A stretch of DNA of 64,000 nt from Pseudoalteromonas piratica (GCF_000788395.1 NZ_CP009889.1:806001-870000), one strand, 5' to 3'; positions 10,239 through 20,930 are shown, numbered from the stretch's first letter. The notes: generated by a model not told the origin, from the letters alone. Program-made: numbers and translations.

Positions 10239-10755
10239 ACCTCAATGGATCATTTTATGTATATGGTGCGTGTTAATATCAGTGAGTTTACTGTTTTTAT
10301 CAGTGTTAAAAATCAATAGGTTCGATAGCAATGGCAGCCTTACTGCTGAGGCAATGGATATTAATTTTGATAAAAAGTTTGTTAAAGCAGTTAGTAGTCA
10401 ATTAGAACATGTTGCAGGTTCAGTAATCCACTTTGAAGCTAATAACTGTTTTTGCCAAACGGTAGCTAATGAACATGTAAATGCTGTAAAAATATTAGCC
10501 TCAGAATTTAATTTAACTAACCACACCGTTAATTTGTCAAAAGATAATGCGTTTAACATACCTTCCGTGCCTGCTGTAGCCGTAATAAATCACCAGGGGT
10601 TGTTGACTTATTTAGGGCCATATTCAAGTGGCATGTTTTGTGCTGAGGGAGATGGATTGGTAGAACCGTATTTGATGAATAAAAACCCCGAATACTCAAA
10701 GCTCGGGGCAACAATTATTACGGATGCAAAAGGGTGCTACTGCAGTGTTAGCTAA
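10228..10755 (+). CDS. DUF6436 domain protein, thioredoxin-like, membrane-anchored
   Basis: The 175-residue protein starts at a TTG at 10228, which is the first possible start after an in-frame stop at 10219, and overlaps the end of the chemotaxis receptor gene by 11 bp. Translation is therefore probably coupled to the receptor. One N-terminal transmembrane helix ([21 protein letters not shown]) is followed by a periplasmic domain with NNCFCQ near residue 73 and a cis-Pro-like segment PSVPAVAVI near 112, consistent with a thioredoxin-like fold, and three further Cys near the C-terminus. The family name is from memory and the function is unknown. Confidence 0.65.
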   Translation: MNFKPQWIILCIWCVLISVSLLFLSVLKINRFDSNGSLTAEAMDINFDKKFVKAVSSQLEHVAGSVIHFEANNCFCQTVANEHVNAVKILASEFNLTNHTVNLSKDNAFNIPSVPAVAVINHQGLLTYLGPYSSGMFCAEGDGLVEPYLMNKNPEYSKLGATIITDAKGCYCSVS

Positions 10756-10757
10756 GC

Positions 10758-11369
10758 TTATTTATGGCGGGCCTTTAACGTGGTAACAACTTCGCTGATA
10801 TCTAAATTTTGGCGTTGTAATAACACGAGCAGGTGATAAAGCAAATCAGCAGACTCATTAAGTAGTTCTTCATTATCGTTTTTCATCGCTGCGAGAGCGA
10901 CTTCTACACCTTCTTCGCCAACTTTCTGGCAACTTCTGCTAAGCTCTTTTGCAAACAGGCTGGCAGTATAGCTTTCTTTTGGGTCGTCATGCTTGCGTTG
11001 AGCAATCACTTTATTTAGCGTACCAAGAAAGCTTAGATCTGGTGAAGCATCACCAAAACAACTTTGCGTACCAAGATGACAAGTTGGCCCTTTCGGTAGT
11101 GCCATAAACAACAAAGAGTCTTGATCACAATCGGTATGAACAGAGACCAATTCTAGGTAATTTTCAGAGCTTTCACCCTTAGTCCATAAACGTTGCTTTG
11201 AACGGCTATAAAATGTGACTTTGCCAATTTCAAGGCTCTTCTCAACAGCTTCTGCATTACAAAAACCTTGCATTAATATCTGACCAGTATGCGCATCTTG
11301 CACGATTGCGGGCATTAATTCACTTTTACTAAAATCAAGTTGTGAAATGTTGGAAAAATCTATTTTCAT
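10758..11369 (-). CDS. hisIE: Bifunctional phosphoribosyl-AMP cyclohydrolase / phosphoribosyl-ATP pyrophosphatase
   Basis: A 203-residue fusion. The N-terminal HisI half (to about residue 110) has [11 protein letters not shown] and the zinc Cys in [12 protein letters not shown]. The C-terminal HisE half has the [10 protein letters not shown] helix and [13 protein letters not shown]. It carries out steps 2 and 3 of histidine synthesis. It is the last gene of the his operon and its ATG overlaps the hisF stop by 4 bp. Confidence 0.97.
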   Translation of the reverse strand: MKIDFSNISQLDFSKSELMPAIVQDAHTGQILMQGFCNAEAVEKSLEIGKVTFYSRSKQRLWTKGESSENYLELVSVHTDCDQDSLLFMALPKGPTCHLGTQSCFGDASPDLSFLGTLNKVIAQRKHDDPKESYTASLFAKELSRSCQKVGEEGVEVALAAMKNDNEELLNESADLLYHLLVLLQRQNLDISEVVTTLKARHK

Positions 11370-12139
11370 AATCTTACTGCTATATCCTGTCTTTTTAGTT
11401 CAGTCTTAAGGTCATTAATATCAATTAACCCTTTATGAAAAACTGAAGCAGCTAACGCGCCATCCACATTACTGGTAGTAAATACATCAGCAAAATCTTG
11501 TATTTGCCCAGCGCCACCAGAAGCAATAAGTGGAACATCGCAGATTGCACGAATTTTACTAAGTTGAGTGTTGTCATAACCTCTACGCACACCATCTTGA
11601 TTCATGCAATTAAGCACTATTTCTCCAGCACCTAAATCTTGCACTTGCTTAACCCATTCTTCGGTTTTGTAGCGTGTTTGGCTGGCAGCATTAGGATCGC
11701 CGGTGAGCTGATATACTAAGTACTGATCACTTTCCTTGTCATAAAAGCTATCAATACCCACTACTACGCATTGCTTACCAAACTCATCATGTAATTCTTT
11801 AATGAGTTCAGGTCTGGCTATTGCTGGGCTATTGATGCTGATTTTGTCAGCACCCATCTCAAGTACTTTTGCTGCATCAGCAACGGATTTTATACCGCCA
11901 GCAACGCAAAATGGGATGTTAATATAGCGTGCGATTTGCTCAACCCATGATACATCGAGCAAGCGCTTTTCAACACTGGCTGTGATTTCATAAAAGACTA
12001 ACTCATCTGCTCCGGCTTTAGAATAAGCATCTGCAAGTTGCAAAATGTCTCCCACAACTTCGTGCTCTTTAAACTTTACACCTTTAACAACTTGGTTATT
12101 TTTTACATCAAGACAAGGAATTATGCGTTTTGATAGCAT
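11366..12139 (-). CDS. hisF: Imidazole glycerol phosphate synthase, cyclase subunit
   Basis: A 257-residue TIM barrel starting [21 protein letters not shown], with the catalytic Asp in CLDVKN (residue 11) and the second in GIDSFYD near residue 130. It uses ammonia from HisH to convert PRFAR to IGP and AICAR. It overlaps hisA by 19 bp and hisIE by 4 bp. Confidence 0.98.
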   Translation of the reverse strand: MLSKRIIPCLDVKNNQVVKGVKFKEHEVVGDILQLADAYSKAGADELVFYEITASVEKRLLDVSWVEQIARYINIPFCVAGGIKSVADAAKVLEMGADKISINSPAIARPELIKELHDEFGKQCVVVGIDSFYDKESDQYLVYQLTGDPNAASQTRYKTEEWVKQVQDLGAGEIVLNCMNQDGVRRGYDNTQLSKIRAICDVPLIASGGAGQIQDFADVFTTSNVDGALAASVFHKGLIDINDLKTELKRQDIAVRL

Positions 12140-12858
12140 GCTACTGCCTCCTTGGCTGTGAAGGCATTATCAAGAAGTGACTTGCCTAAAATAATGCCAG
12201 CAACACCCTGATCTTTAAGTTGTTTGATATCCTCTAGCGAACTAACGCCACCAGATGCTTGCACCTTAATATCGCTGAATTGAGCTAAAATATCACGGTA
12301 AAGAGCAAATGAAGGACCTGTCATCGTACCATCTTTACTGATGTCAGTGCATAAGAAGTCTACAACACCAAGTTCTCGGTAAAACGCAATTAAATCAAAC
12401 AGGTCAAAAGGGGATTTTTCCAACCAACCATGGGTTGCTGGACGCCATGTATCACCATCTTTATTAACATCTAATGCAATTACAAACTTATCCGCGCCAA
12501 ATTGGTTTATCCAATTTTTGACTTGTTCCCTCTCGGTCACTGCTTTCGAGCCAATCACAACTTGATGTACGCCGGCGTTCAGCCAAGTGGATATGTCGGA
12601 CTCGCTTCGTATACCGCCGCCGATTTGAAAGGGTATTTTGAGCGCGTTTGATGCTTCTTGAATGAACTGCCATTGCTTTTTGTCCGGGTCTCTTGCGCCT
12701 TCCAAATCCACAATGTGAATTCGTTCAGCACCTGAATTTGCATACTCAGTTAATCGTGATTTAAAGTCAAAATCATAAAACTGAGCAGTGTCGTACTTGC
12801 CTTGGTATAGTCTAACAATACGATTTTGTAAAATATCTAAAGCGGGAATAATCATCAT
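12121..12858 (-). CDS. hisA: ProFAR isomerase
   Basis: A 245-residue TIM barrel, paralogous to HisF, beginning [20 protein letters not shown] with the catalytic Asp at residue 8 and the second Asp in CTDISKDGT near residue 130. It isomerises ProFAR to PRFAR. AGGA precedes a double ATG (12858 or 12855). The 3' end overlaps hisF. Confidence 0.98.
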   Translation of the reverse strand: MMIIPALDILQNRIVRLYQGKYDTAQFYDFDFKSRLTEYANSGAERIHIVDLEGARDPDKKQWQFIQEASNALKIPFQIGGGIRSESDISTWLNAGVHQVVIGSKAVTEREQVKNWINQFGADKFVIALDVNKDGDTWRPATHGWLEKSPFDLFDLIAFYRELGVVDFLCTDISKDGTMTGPSFALYRDILAQFSDIKVQASGGVSSLEDIKQLKDQGVAGIILGKSLLDNAFTAKEAVACYQNA

Positions 12859-12863
12859 TGTTC

Positions 12864-13448
12864 CTATAAAGCTAAAAAGTTCTTAAGCAATCGCTCGCCT
12901 ACATCAGCAGACTTCTCTGGGTGAAATTGCATACCAATAAAATTATCTTTTGCAATAATGGCTGAAAATTCAGTGCCATAATCACTTGTTGCGACAGTGT
13001 ATTTATTAGGCACATGGGCGAAGCTATGCACGTAATAGACTTGGTCACTTTCATTAATACCCTCAAAAATGGGGTGGTTTGTTTTGATATTTAACGAATT
13101 CCATCCCATGTGAGGCAAGGTTAATTGATTGCTTTCAAGTGCCTTGAGTTGACCTGGAATAATGCTGAGTGTTTCGACAGAACCTTCCTCTGTTTTGTCA
13201 CACATTAATTGCATACCAAGACATATTCCAAGTAATGGCTTATCAAAGCTCGATATTGCAGCTTGCCAGTCATTGTCGATTAAACGTTGCATTGCGACAC
13301 TCGCATGCCCAACACCAGGTAAAACTGCACGTTCAAACTCTTTAAGCTTGTTAGGGTCGGTAATTACTTCCACTTGTTCACCGAGGCGTTCAAACGCAAA
13401 TCTAACCGAGTTTATATTGGCACATCCTGTATTGATTATTGCAATCAT
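12864..13448 (-). CDS. hisH: Imidazole glycerol phosphate synthase, glutaminase subunit
   Basis: The start is placed at the ATG at 13448 ([15 protein letters not shown]), which overlaps the hisB stop in an ATGA junction and has AAGGGGTG upstream; the in-frame GTG at 13454 is less likely. The class I glutaminase triad is visible: Cys in [11 protein letters not shown] near residue 78, and His and Glu in QFHPEKSAD near residue 176. It supplies ammonia to HisF. Confidence 0.97.
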   Translation of the reverse strand: MIAIINTGCANINSVRFAFERLGEQVEVITDPNKLKEFERAVLPGVGHASVAMQRLIDNDWQAAISSFDKPLLGICLGMQLMCDKTEEGSVETLSIIPGQLKALESNQLTLPHMGWNSLNIKTNHPIFEGINESDQVYYVHSFAHVPNKYTVATSDYGTEFSAIIAKDNFIGMQFHPEKSADVGERLLKNFLAL

Positions 13449-14506
13449 AAACACCCCTTAGAGCTAGCAGTGGTTTGCGAGGCATCTTTGGCTATCGCGG
13501 TTCGTAACGCACGGGAGAAGGCTTTAAACAGGCCTTCAACCTGGTGGTGACAATTGCCATCAGACACACTTAAAATTAAACTGATATCCGCATTATCTGT
13601 CACACTTTTGAAAAAGTGCTCTACCATCTGTACATCTAAATCACCTACTTTTTCACGGCTAAAATTGGAATTTATTACAAAAGACGCACGTCCAGATAGG
13701 TCAAGTTGCGCTTCAGCTTTACACTCGTCCATTGGTAGTGCGAAGCCATAGCGGCCGATTTGTGCTTTTGGCCCAAGTGCTTGTTTTAACGCTTGTCCAA
13801 AAGCAATACCAACATCTTCAACAAGGTGATGTTCATCAATGTGTAAGTCACCTTTTGCGCGAATATTTAATCCAATATTTGCGTGGGTACGAATTTGATC
13901 AAGCATGTGGTCAAAGAAGCCAAGGCCTGTCATTACTTCGCCTTGCTTGCCTGAATCTAAATTAAGTTCAACTGAAATTTGTGTTTCATTGGTATTACGA
14001 ACTACCAAACCAGTACGGTTTTGAGTAGTAAGCTTTGTTACTATCTCATTCCAATTACTGGTATATAAAATACCTTCACAGCATAGATTTTCTGCAAGAC
14101 CAATATCTGTTTGTCTGTCACCGATAACGTATGAGTTAGCTAAGTCTACTTTGCCCGATTGCATTAACTCTTTTAACAAACCTGTTTTTGGTTTACGACA
14201 TGCACAGTTTTCGTCGTCAAAGTGTGGGCAAATTAAAATGTCGTCAAATTTAATGCCTGAGGCGGTAAATACTTGCATCATTTTGTCGTGCGGCGCATCA
14301 AAATCTGCTTGCGGAAAGCTATCTGTACCTAGTCCGTCTTGATTTGACACCATCACTAAGCGGTAGCCTGCAGCTTGTAGTTGCAACAAGGCTGGAATAA
14401 CACCGGGTTCAAACACCAGCTTTTCAAGTGTGTCTAACTGTTTATCAATGGCTGGTTCTTCAACTAAAGTACCGTCGCGGTCAATAAATAAATATGGTTG
14501 TTGCAT
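13445..14506 (-). CDS. hisB: Bifunctional histidinol-phosphatase / IGP dehydratase
   Basis: A 353-residue fusion as in E. coli. The N-terminal HAD phosphatase begins [12 protein letters not shown] (nucleophile Asp near residue 8) and has zinc-loop residues in [15 protein letters not shown]. The C-terminal IGP dehydratase (from about residue 165) has the metal-binding [13 protein letters not shown] and [14 protein letters not shown]. It carries out steps 6 and 8 of the pathway. Confidence 0.97.
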   Translation of the reverse strand: MQQPYLFIDRDGTLVEEPAIDKQLDTLEKLVFEPGVIPALLQLQAAGYRLVMVSNQDGLGTDSFPQADFDAPHDKMMQVFTASGIKFDDILICPHFDDENCACRKPKTGLLKELMQSGKVDLANSYVIGDRQTDIGLAENLCCEGILYTSNWNEIVTKLTTQNRTGLVVRNTNETQISVELNLDSGKQGEVMTGLGFFDHMLDQIRTHANIGLNIRAKGDLHIDEHHLVEDVGIAFGQALKQALGPKAQIGRYGFALPMDECKAEAQLDLSGRASFVINSNFSREKVGDLDVQMVEHFFKSVTDNADISLILSVSDGNCHHQVEGLFKAFSRALRTAIAKDASQTTASSKGCL

Positions 14507-14510
14507 GGTG

Positions 14511-15563
14511 TTATCCGTTAATTTCTATTAGCCAATTAAATACAACATTAAGCTCTTGCTCTGAGCCAATACTTATACGTAACCAAGTATCTTGGTCATA
14601 AAGGGTAAAGGGGCGCATAATCAGGCCATTTTGCATTGCACTATCAATAAACTTCTTGTCGCTGAGTCTTACAGTGACAAAATTGGCGTTACTTGGCAGT
14701 ATTTCAACAACCTGTTTGCATTGTCGAAGTTGAAGCTCTAATGCTTTACGGTTGTCATTGAGAATTGCGACCTGACGTTTAACGCGCTGAATATTGCATG
14801 AACTCAAAGCTTGCTCAGCTATTTGTGCCACAATGCCTGATACAGGGTAGGGTGCCAGTACTTTACGCATAGTGTTGATTAACGATGGGTTACTGAGTAC
14901 AAAACCCGTTCTTAGTCCTGCTAAGGCAAACGCTTTTGAAAGCGTGCGTAGTACAACTAGATTACCAAACTCATTTACAAATTTAGCTGAAGAGAGCTCA
15001 TCACAAAATTCAATATAAGCTTCGTCAACGACAACGAGTGCTTTATCGTTAAATGCTGACACTATTGATCTAATGCGGTCCAGACTAATGGTATTCCCTG
15101 TCGGGTTATTTGGATTACAAACAAAGACCAGTTTGGCGCCATTTGATTTTTCAACTAACTGTTCTACAGGTGCATTAATTAAATCGGTTTGTGTTAAGTT
15201 GTTTAATGCTACATTGCTGCTATCGGCAGTCACTTTATACATACCATAGGTAGGTACAAACTGCGTGATGCTGTCTTTACCGTTTTGGCAAAATGTACGA
15301 ACCAAGAGTTCAATCCCTTCATCCGCGCCACGTGTCATTAAAATGTTGTCAGATGATACACCTGCATAATCTGCATACGCGTTAATCACGGCTTCTGGTT
15401 GTGGATCTGGGTAACGATTGAGTCTGTTCAACGAAATATCATAATCATTAATATATGGGCTTTCATTAGCATTTAGCCATGTAGAGCCAGTAAGTTTTTG
15501 ACTTTTAGCAGAACTGTATGCTTTTAAAGACTGAATATATTCAGGGGCAAATTTATTACTCAT
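14511..15563 (-). CDS. hisC: Histidinol-phosphate aminotransferase
   Basis: A 350-residue fold-type I PLP enzyme with CNPNNPTGN near residue 155, VVDEAYIEF near 180 and the Schiff-base lysine in [17 protein letters not shown] near 210. It transfers an amino group from glutamate to imidazole acetol phosphate. It lies 4 bp before hisB and 2 bp after hisD. Confidence 0.97.
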   Translation of the reverse strand: MSNKFAPEYIQSLKAYSSAKSQKLTGSTWLNANESPYINDYDISLNRLNRYPDPQPEAVINAYADYAGVSSDNILMTRGADEGIELLVRTFCQNGKDSITQFVPTYGMYKVTADSSNVALNNLTQTDLINAPVEQLVEKSNGAKLVFVCNPNNPTGNTISLDRIRSIVSAFNDKALVVVDEAYIEFCDELSSAKFVNEFGNLVVLRTLSKAFALAGLRTGFVLSNPSLINTMRKVLAPYPVSGIVAQIAEQALSSCNIQRVKRQVAILNDNRKALELQLRQCKQVVEILPSNANFVTVRLSDKKFIDSAMQNGLIMRPFTLYDQDTWLRISIGSEQELNVVFNWLIEING

Positions 15564-15565
15564 TG

Positions 15566-16855
15566 CTATTGCTCCTCTAAACGTATTTTTACAGCATTTG
15601 CGTGGGCATCTAATCCTTCTGCATCCGCTATAGGTAAAATACTATTAGCAAGCGTTGTTAAACCTTGCTTACTAATAGTTTGTACTGTGTAAGTTCTAAA
15701 GAAATCCATTAAGTTGAGCGCAGAATACACTTGGCTGTATCCATATGTTGGTAAAACATGGTTTGTTCCAGATGCATAATCACCTGCAGACTCTGGCGTG
15801 TAGTCACCCACAAATAATGAACCAACATTATAAAACTTATCGGTTAACTCACTGGCATTACGTGTTTGTACGATTAAGTGTTCAGGCCCATATTGATTAG
15901 ATACCTTAATTGCTTGCTCTATACTTTCAACCAAAATAAAAGGTGAATTGGCCAGTGCTTGCTTTGCAATATCGGAACGGCTTAACACTTGAAGTTGAAC
16001 GTCAATCTCCTGTTTAACCTGGTCTATTAAGGTTTTATCATCAGATAACAGCACTACTTGTGAATCAGCCCCGTGTTCTGCTTGTGATAGCAGGTCTGAA
16101 GCTACAAATTTAGGATTTGCACCAGAATCAGCAATCACTAACACCTCAGAAGGACCTGCTGGCATATCAATAGCAAGTCCTGTGCATTGTTGTGCAACCA
16201 ATTGCTTAGCCATAGTCACAAAGCTATTACCAGGACCAAAAATTTTGTTTACTTTCGGTATAGACTCGGTGCCATAAGCCATTGCTGAAATGACCCCTGC
16301 GCCACCTGATTTAACTAACGTAGTTACACCACATAGTTTTGCAGCATATAAAATTGCAGGATTAACGTCTTGCTCACCTTTAACAGGTGTGGCCAGCACA
16401 ATTGTTTCAGCACCACTTAGCTTAGCAAGTGATCCCTGCATCAATACTGAGGAAGGCAAAGGCGCAGTGCCTCCAGGTACATATATACCAACAGCATTTA
16501 TCGCTTGGTAACGCAATTCACATACCACACCAGGTTGGGTTTCTATTACCTTAGTCTGTGGTAATTGCGCTGCGTGAAACTTTGTAATATTTGCAAATGC
16601 TTGGTCGATTGCCGCTTTTAAGTTATCACTAATCAATTCTCCCGATTGCTCAATCTGAGATTGAGGCACGATTAAAGAATCACAGAAGTTTTTATCAAAC
16701 TCGCGATTAAACTGCTTAAGCGCGTTATCACCCTCATTTTTTACACTTTCGATTATACGCTGCACATTTGATTGCAGTGTTGAAACGTCTTGTTGCGCTG
16801 GACGTGTTAACAGCGCTGCTTGTTGCTCACTACTGAGCGCTGACCAAATTTCCAC
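15566..16855 (-). CDS. hisD: Histidinol dehydrogenase
   Basis: A 429-residue zinc enzyme for the last two oxidation steps. Visible signatures are AVGIYVPGGTAPLPSSVLM near residue 117, IDMPAGPSEVLVIAD near 230, LLSQAEHGADSQ near 255 with its Gln/His zinc ligands, and YGPEHLIVQ near 320 with the catalytic Glu-His pair. It lies 3 bp downstream of hisG. Confidence 0.98.
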   Translation of the reverse strand: MEIWSALSSEQQAALLTRPAQQDVSTLQSNVQRIIESVKNEGDNALKQFNREFDKNFCDSLIVPQSQIEQSGELISDNLKAAIDQAFANITKFHAAQLPQTKVIETQPGVVCELRYQAINAVGIYVPGGTAPLPSSVLMQGSLAKLSGAETIVLATPVKGEQDVNPAILYAAKLCGVTTLVKSGGAGVISAMAYGTESIPKVNKIFGPGNSFVTMAKQLVAQQCTGLAIDMPAGPSEVLVIADSGANPKFVASDLLSQAEHGADSQVVLLSDDKTLIDQVKQEIDVQLQVLSRSDIAKQALANSPFILVESIEQAIKVSNQYGPEHLIVQTRNASELTDKFYNVGSLFVGDYTPESAGDYASGTNHVLPTYGYSQVYSALNLMDFFRTYTVQTISKQGLTTLANSILPIADAEGLDAHANAVKIRLEEQ

Positions 16856-16858
16856 GAC

Positions 16859-17758
16859 TTACTCCATCATTTTTTCAATTGGCATTACAAGAATGGAACT
16901 GGCACCTTTTTCTTTAAGTGCTTCCATTGTTTCCCAAAATAATGTCTCACTTGACACCATGTGTAAGGCAACTAAGTCATCAGTACCAGCAAGAGAGAGC
17001 ACGGTCGGTTTACCAGTCCCTGGCAGGAGTTCACAAATTTCATCAAGACGTGATTTTGGCGCGTGCAACATGATGTACTTGCTTTCTTTTGCTTGACGTA
17101 CAGCCTTTAAACGCGGCAGTAAAGTATCAAGCAAAGCTTGTTTTTGTGGGTTATCCATTGCAGGGTTTTGGATTAGACAGGCATTTGATTCAAGGATTGT
17201 TTCACCTTGCAATAAACCATTTGCTTCGAGTGTTGCACCTGTTGAAACTAAATCACAAATTGCATCGGCAAGGCCAGCACGAGGAGCAACCTCTACAGAA
17301 CCGGACAACAATACAGTCGATGCGTTGATACCTTGTGCTTTTAAAAATTGTTTTAATATTTCAGGATAAGTTGTGGCTATTTTTTTTCCTTCAAACCAGC
17401 TAAGCGGTTGCTGACCTAATTCTTGGGGCCAAGCCAGTGCAAGACGACAATAACCAAAATCAAGTTTTGCCAGTTTAGTCACATTTGCGTTTAATTTTTG
17501 TGCTTGTCGTTCTGCTTGGCTTTCAACCAGCACATTTTCGCCAACAATACCTAGATCACATACGCCATCCATCACTAATCCAGGGATGTCATCATCACGG
17601 ACACGTAGAACATCAATAGGCATATTAGTCGCATGTGCAATTAAACGTTGCTCGCGCAAATTTAGCTTTACACCGAGCTGTTTAAGTAAGTCCTGACAGT
17701 CTTTTGATAAACGACCAGATTTTTGAATTGCAATGCGTAGACGGTTGTTATCACTCAT
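16859..17758 (-). CDS. hisG: ATP phosphoribosyltransferase, long form
   Basis: A 299-residue long-form HisG with its own C-terminal ACT-like regulatory domain (about residues 225-299), so HisZ is not needed. The start [25 protein letters not shown] and the PRPP-binding region [18 protein letters not shown] are characteristic. It catalyses the first committed step and is normally inhibited by histidine. It is the first structural gene after the attenuator. Confidence 0.98.
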   Translation of the reverse strand: MSDNNRLRIAIQKSGRLSKDCQDLLKQLGVKLNLREQRLIAHATNMPIDVLRVRDDDIPGLVMDGVCDLGIVGENVLVESQAERQAQKLNANVTKLAKLDFGYCRLALAWPQELGQQPLSWFEGKKIATTYPEILKQFLKAQGINASTVLLSGSVEVAPRAGLADAICDLVSTGATLEANGLLQGETILESNACLIQNPAMDNPQKQALLDTLLPRLKAVRQAKESKYIMLHAPKSRLDEICELLPGTGKPTVLSLAGTDDLVALHMVSSETLFWETMEALKEKGASSILVMPIEKMME

Positions 17759-17811
17759 TTTCTCATTCCCAATAATTAATTCTAAAATTCAATAAATTTA
17801 TTTTGGGCTAT

Positions 17812-17844
17812 AAAAAAGCCCGAGGTTGTCCTCGGGCTTTTTTT
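17812..17844 (-). terminator. his operon attenuator (terminator hairpin)
   Basis: On the minus strand an AAAGCCCGAGG-acaa-CCTCGGGCTTT stem ends in a long T-run, between the leader peptide and hisG. A competing upstream hairpin (GGAATAGC with GCTATTCC, 17872-17908) overlaps the end of the leader peptide region, as expected for ribosome-position-dependent attenuation. Confidence 0.92.
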
Positions 17845-17901
17845 AGAAGCTTAGCCAGAGGACACGTTATCGGAATAGCCCTCCAGCGAAATACCTGAAA
17901 G

Positions 17902-17949
17902 CTATTCCGTTATATGATGGTGATGAATAGTGTTCAGAGTATTTAGCAT
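17902..17949 (-). CDS. hisL: his operon leader peptide (15 aa)
   Basis: The frame reads MLNTLNTIHHHHITE and stop, with four consecutive His codons. It sits 144 bp before hisG on the same strand and is followed by alternative hairpins and a T-tailed terminator. When charged tRNA-His is scarce, the ribosome should stall on the His run and prevent terminator formation. It is too short for normal gene calling, but the arrangement is unmistakable. Confidence 0.95.
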   Translation of the reverse strand: MLNTLNTIHHHHITE

Positions 17950-18360
17950 GATTAAAACCTTAATAATTAGTTTAAAGCCAGCATCTTTTGGCTTATGTGC
18001 TTATAGGAAAACATCATTTTTTGGTAATTGCAATTCAATTGTGAGTGAAAATTGTGAATAATATATTTCAAAATAAATAAAAGCTTTAAAAACAGTGCTT
18101 TGTGTTTTTAATGTTTTTAACAAAATCTTGCTTGTATAGGCCTGTATATACAAGTAAAGCTTGGTATTTTAAGGTTTTAAAGTGCTTTTTGTTGTGTAAA
18201 AGCCGAAACCATTCTCTTTGTAACATGGTTAACATAAATGGTTGTTGCTCAGGTATGAATTGGCTATAAACTAAACAAACACAACTTAATAAAAAACTGA
18301 TTGCTTTAATGAAAAGTCAAAAACGGTCGATAAATAATTAAAAGAAAACAGGAGGCAAAT
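17950..18360. promoter_or_regulatory. Divergent promoter region between the his operon and the orphan block
   Basis: This 411-bp A+T-rich region contains the his promoter on one strand and the promoter of the 72-residue ORF on the other. A dyad CTTGTATA-N8-TATACAAG at 18131-18154 is the only notable palindrome and could be an operator. No further coding frame was found. Confidence 0.4.
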
Positions 18361-18579
18361 GTGGATATTTTAACGCCTTTTCTGCCTAGGATTAATTTTG
18401 TTACCCCGGTAGAAAAATCGACACTATTTGTCGCTGGTGTAAGCGATAATAAGACTACAAAAATTCGTTTAAAGAAAAACGAAACGACACTCTATGATTT
18501 AAAGAAACAAAAAGAAGAAATAAAAAAAGAAAACCTTACCCCCGACTCTGATGACGAACATATAGATACATGGGCGTAA
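18361..18579 (+). CDS. Small hypothetical protein (72 aa)
   Basis: The frame starts with GTG immediately after a perfect AGGAGG (18350-18355), which makes it very likely translated. The protein starts hydrophobic (MDILTPFLPRINFV), becomes strongly basic in the middle (KIRLKKNETTLYDLKKQKEE) and ends acidic (SDDEHIDTWA). I do not recognise a family. It precedes a small zinc-ribbon protein by about 90 bp and a convergent asparagine-synthetase-like gene. Confidence 0.7.
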   Translation: MDILTPFLPRINFVTPVEKSTLFVAGVSDNKTTKIRLKKNETTLYDLKKQKEEIKKENLTPDSDDEHIDTWA

Positions 18580-18672
18580 TACCTTTTTTCATTTATTTAC
18601 GCCACTTTTCATTTATTAATAGTCCAAAACAATATTCAACGTACTCTATTAAATTCATTGGGAGAATTTAAT

Positions 18673-19056
18673 ATGAAGTGTATTTGTGGAAATGAATTAA
18701 AAATGTGGCAAGGTTATGGGGAAGTTGGTTTGGGATGTGAATGTGGTGTTTCATTCCTACCGAAAACACACTGGGCAGCTTTAAGTTATAGCAGTAAATT
18801 TAGTTGTGCCGAGTTTGATATGCTAATACAAGAGAATACAGGGACATGCACGACTCATGCTTGCCCGCAGTGTTTTAATATTCTTAAACAATACAAAACC
18901 AACGATTTATCGTTTAAACATTGTAGTCAATGTTCTGGTATTTTAATGACGGTTAAAGAGGCTATAGGGTATTTTGATTATTTCAAAATTCAAAATAATT
19001 CAAATAAACACATATCAATAATCGCAGATTTACCATTATTTAATCTATTTTTCTAA
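18673..19056 (+). CDS. Small Cys-rich zinc-ribbon-like protein
   Basis: The ATG at 18673 (MKCICGNELKMW) is preferred over a TTG at 18658, because GGGAGAA lies in good position before it. The 127-residue protein has CICG and CECG near residues 3-28, then CPQC and CSQCSG about 19 residues apart near residue 80-105; the latter resemble the TFIIB-type zinc finger seen in bacterial rhomboid and chaperone-associated proteins. Function unknown. Confidence 0.65.
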   Translation: MKCICGNELKMWQGYGEVGLGCECGVSFLPKTHWAALSYSSKFSCAEFDMLIQENTGTCTTHACPQCFNILKQYKTNDLSFKHCSQCSGILMTVKEAIGYFDYFKIQNNSNKHISIIADLPLFNLFF

Positions 19057-19256
19057 AAGCTTAAAGAACACATCATACTTTGTGTGATATTAAACAAATC
19101 GATACAGAATTTAAATTCTGATACAAGTTGAACAACAAACCTAACTGCGTTAGTAATGGTATATAAAATACGGTTGTATATTTCACATTTGCATTAAATG
19201 TGAAATATATATAACCATTTATCTTAATACATATTGAACAAGGTAAACTAAATTTA

Positions 19257-20930
19257 TTAACCAGCTTTTTGATATTGAAATTTAGGGTTTAAATTCAACC
19301 AAACTAGACCAAAACCAATGATATAGTGTTCTAAATTATGTGATTTTATTTGCTCTCGTAACTTACTTGTCTCATTTTCATTCTCTGAAATTAAACTTAG
19401 AGTCTGATCTAACAATCTCATGTTTAATCCTGAGTAATTATATTGGTACATTGGTTTTGTTTGTTTACCAAATTTGGCATTTAATCTAAGTTTACTTGCT
19501 AATCCAGGGTATGTAGCAGTGAAGCTAAGTCCTTTATTTAACGGCTGCTGTGTTTTATCCCAAGGCAACTTAGCAAGTTTCGGTGATACATCTTCAATAA
19601 ATTTTCGATGAAATTTACTATGCAATTTTAAGCCCGCAGGAAGGTTAAGCATTGTGTTAACTACATCATCATTTAAAAAAGGATGCATACGGTTATAGTA
19701 GCTATCAAGCAATTGCTGACCTGCTACCACCATCCTCTGGCACCGAGCTGTTAAGTAAAATATGTCTGCTTGCTTAGTAGCAGGCAATCCGGAATTGATT
19801 GAATTTTCGAAGACAGACTCTATTCTATTCAAAAGCGTACTTTCAGATATCAATGATGCTAGTATGGGGTGGGTTTGTTTGATTAATTCTTCTTTTATAT
19901 AACGCTTTATGCGTGGAATTGTCCATGTATTAAGGGCCTTAAAATCAAATAAACTAAACCCAGGCATTCCTCTATCATAGTAAAACGCTCTATATGTTTC
20001 AGCACCTGTGCCTGTCACTAAACTTCTACCCATTGTATATATAACTATTTCTTCATCAATGAGGGCATGAGCATGATGAAAGGGTACTTCACCCATACTC
20101 GCTTTACTAACACGTTCAATGGTTGAATGTGATAAATTTGTTTTAAAACTAGTTGGATGAAAAAGTGTTAAACCACAGGCATTTGCCAGGGCTTTTGCGT
20201 AAGAGACATCTGTACTATTAGCAACACCATAACATAGGGCATCTGGTTTTAAGTTTAGTAAGTCGCATACCGCTAAAATTGCACGCGAATCTAGTCCACC
20301 AGAAAGTGATATAAGAGTGTTATTGTCTGCTTTTAGACAGTTTCTAACTGATTCTATTAAGGCTTCTTTCGCATCTTTGTAGCTATGAGAAGAGGTATTA
20401 GTTACAAGACGGTTGAATGTCTTTTTAATCGTATGTTTACCGCTATTTACCTCTATACTACATAGTGTGCTGCCAGTAATGTGCGTTGTATTTTCGATAA
20501 TAGAGCTGGTGTCAAACAATTGTCCTAGTGAGATAATTTCACGCATAGCAGATTTATTGAATTGCAAAGGAGACTCTAAGCTGGTTTGAAGTGCCGTACG
20601 TGAACTAGCTAATAGGGTGTGTTTACTATCTTTATATAGTAACACGGGGAAGGAGCCATATTTATCAGCAGCACAGTATATCGATTTGGCTATTTTGTTA
20701 ATTAAAATCCAGCTTCTGCCACAGTAGGATGTAAAATTGTTTGATAATAAATCTAGAATTATTGTTTTATCTACATGTTTGTAAGAAACATCACCCCAAA
20801 TTAAAATATCGAACTCAGAATTTGTATAGCGAGTCACTGTTGTTGATAATTTAAAGTCTTCAATATGAATGCTATACCAGTTGTTATTGACCAGTTTATT
20901 ATTTTGTAGGGTAACACTTAACTGAGACAT
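19257..20930 (-). CDS. Asparagine synthetase-like ATP-pyrophosphatase without glutaminase cysteine
   Basis: The 557-residue protein has the PP-loop SLSGGLDSRAILAV near residue 207, the ATP-binding signature of asparagine synthetases, beta-lactam synthetases and lasso-peptide cyclases. The N-terminal domain (to about 180, with AADKYGSFPVLLY) resembles the Ntn glutaminase fold, but the chain starts MSQLSVT with no Cys at position 2, so it cannot use glutamine in the classic way. It probably makes an amide bond with another amine or carboxylate. A GAGGAA site precedes the ATG. It is convergent with two small orphan genes, and the substrate is unknown. Confidence 0.8.
   Translation of the reverse strand: MSQLSVTLQNNKLVNNNWYSIHIEDFKLSTTVTRYTNSEFDILIWGDVSYKHVDKTIILDLLSNNFTSYCGRSWILINKIAKSIYCAADKYGSFPVLLYKDSKHTLLASSRTALQTSLESPLQFNKSAMREIISLGQLFDTSSIIENTTHITGSTLCSIEVNSGKHTIKKTFNRLVTNTSSHSYKDAKEALIESVRNCLKADNNTLISLSGGLDSRAILAVCDLLNLKPDALCYGVANSTDVSYAKALANACGLTLFHPTSFKTNLSHSTIERVSKASMGEVPFHHAHALIDEEIVIYTMGRSLVTGTGAETYRAFYYDRGMPGFSLFDFKALNTWTIPRIKRYIKEELIKQTHPILASLISESTLLNRIESVFENSINSGLPATKQADIFYLTARCQRMVVAGQQLLDSYYNRMHPFLNDDVVNTMLNLPAGLKLHSKFHRKFIEDVSPKLAKLPWDKTQQPLNKGLSFTATYPGLASKLRLNAKFGKQTKPMYQYNYSGLNMRLLDQTLSLISENENETSKLREQIKSHNLEHYIIGFGLVWLNLNPKFQYQKAG

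Noticed and set aside
18361..20930. A complete lasso-peptide cluster
   Set aside because: No B protease, RRE protein or convincing precursor core was found; only the cyclase-like enzyme is present, so I report it only as an unassigned enzyme.
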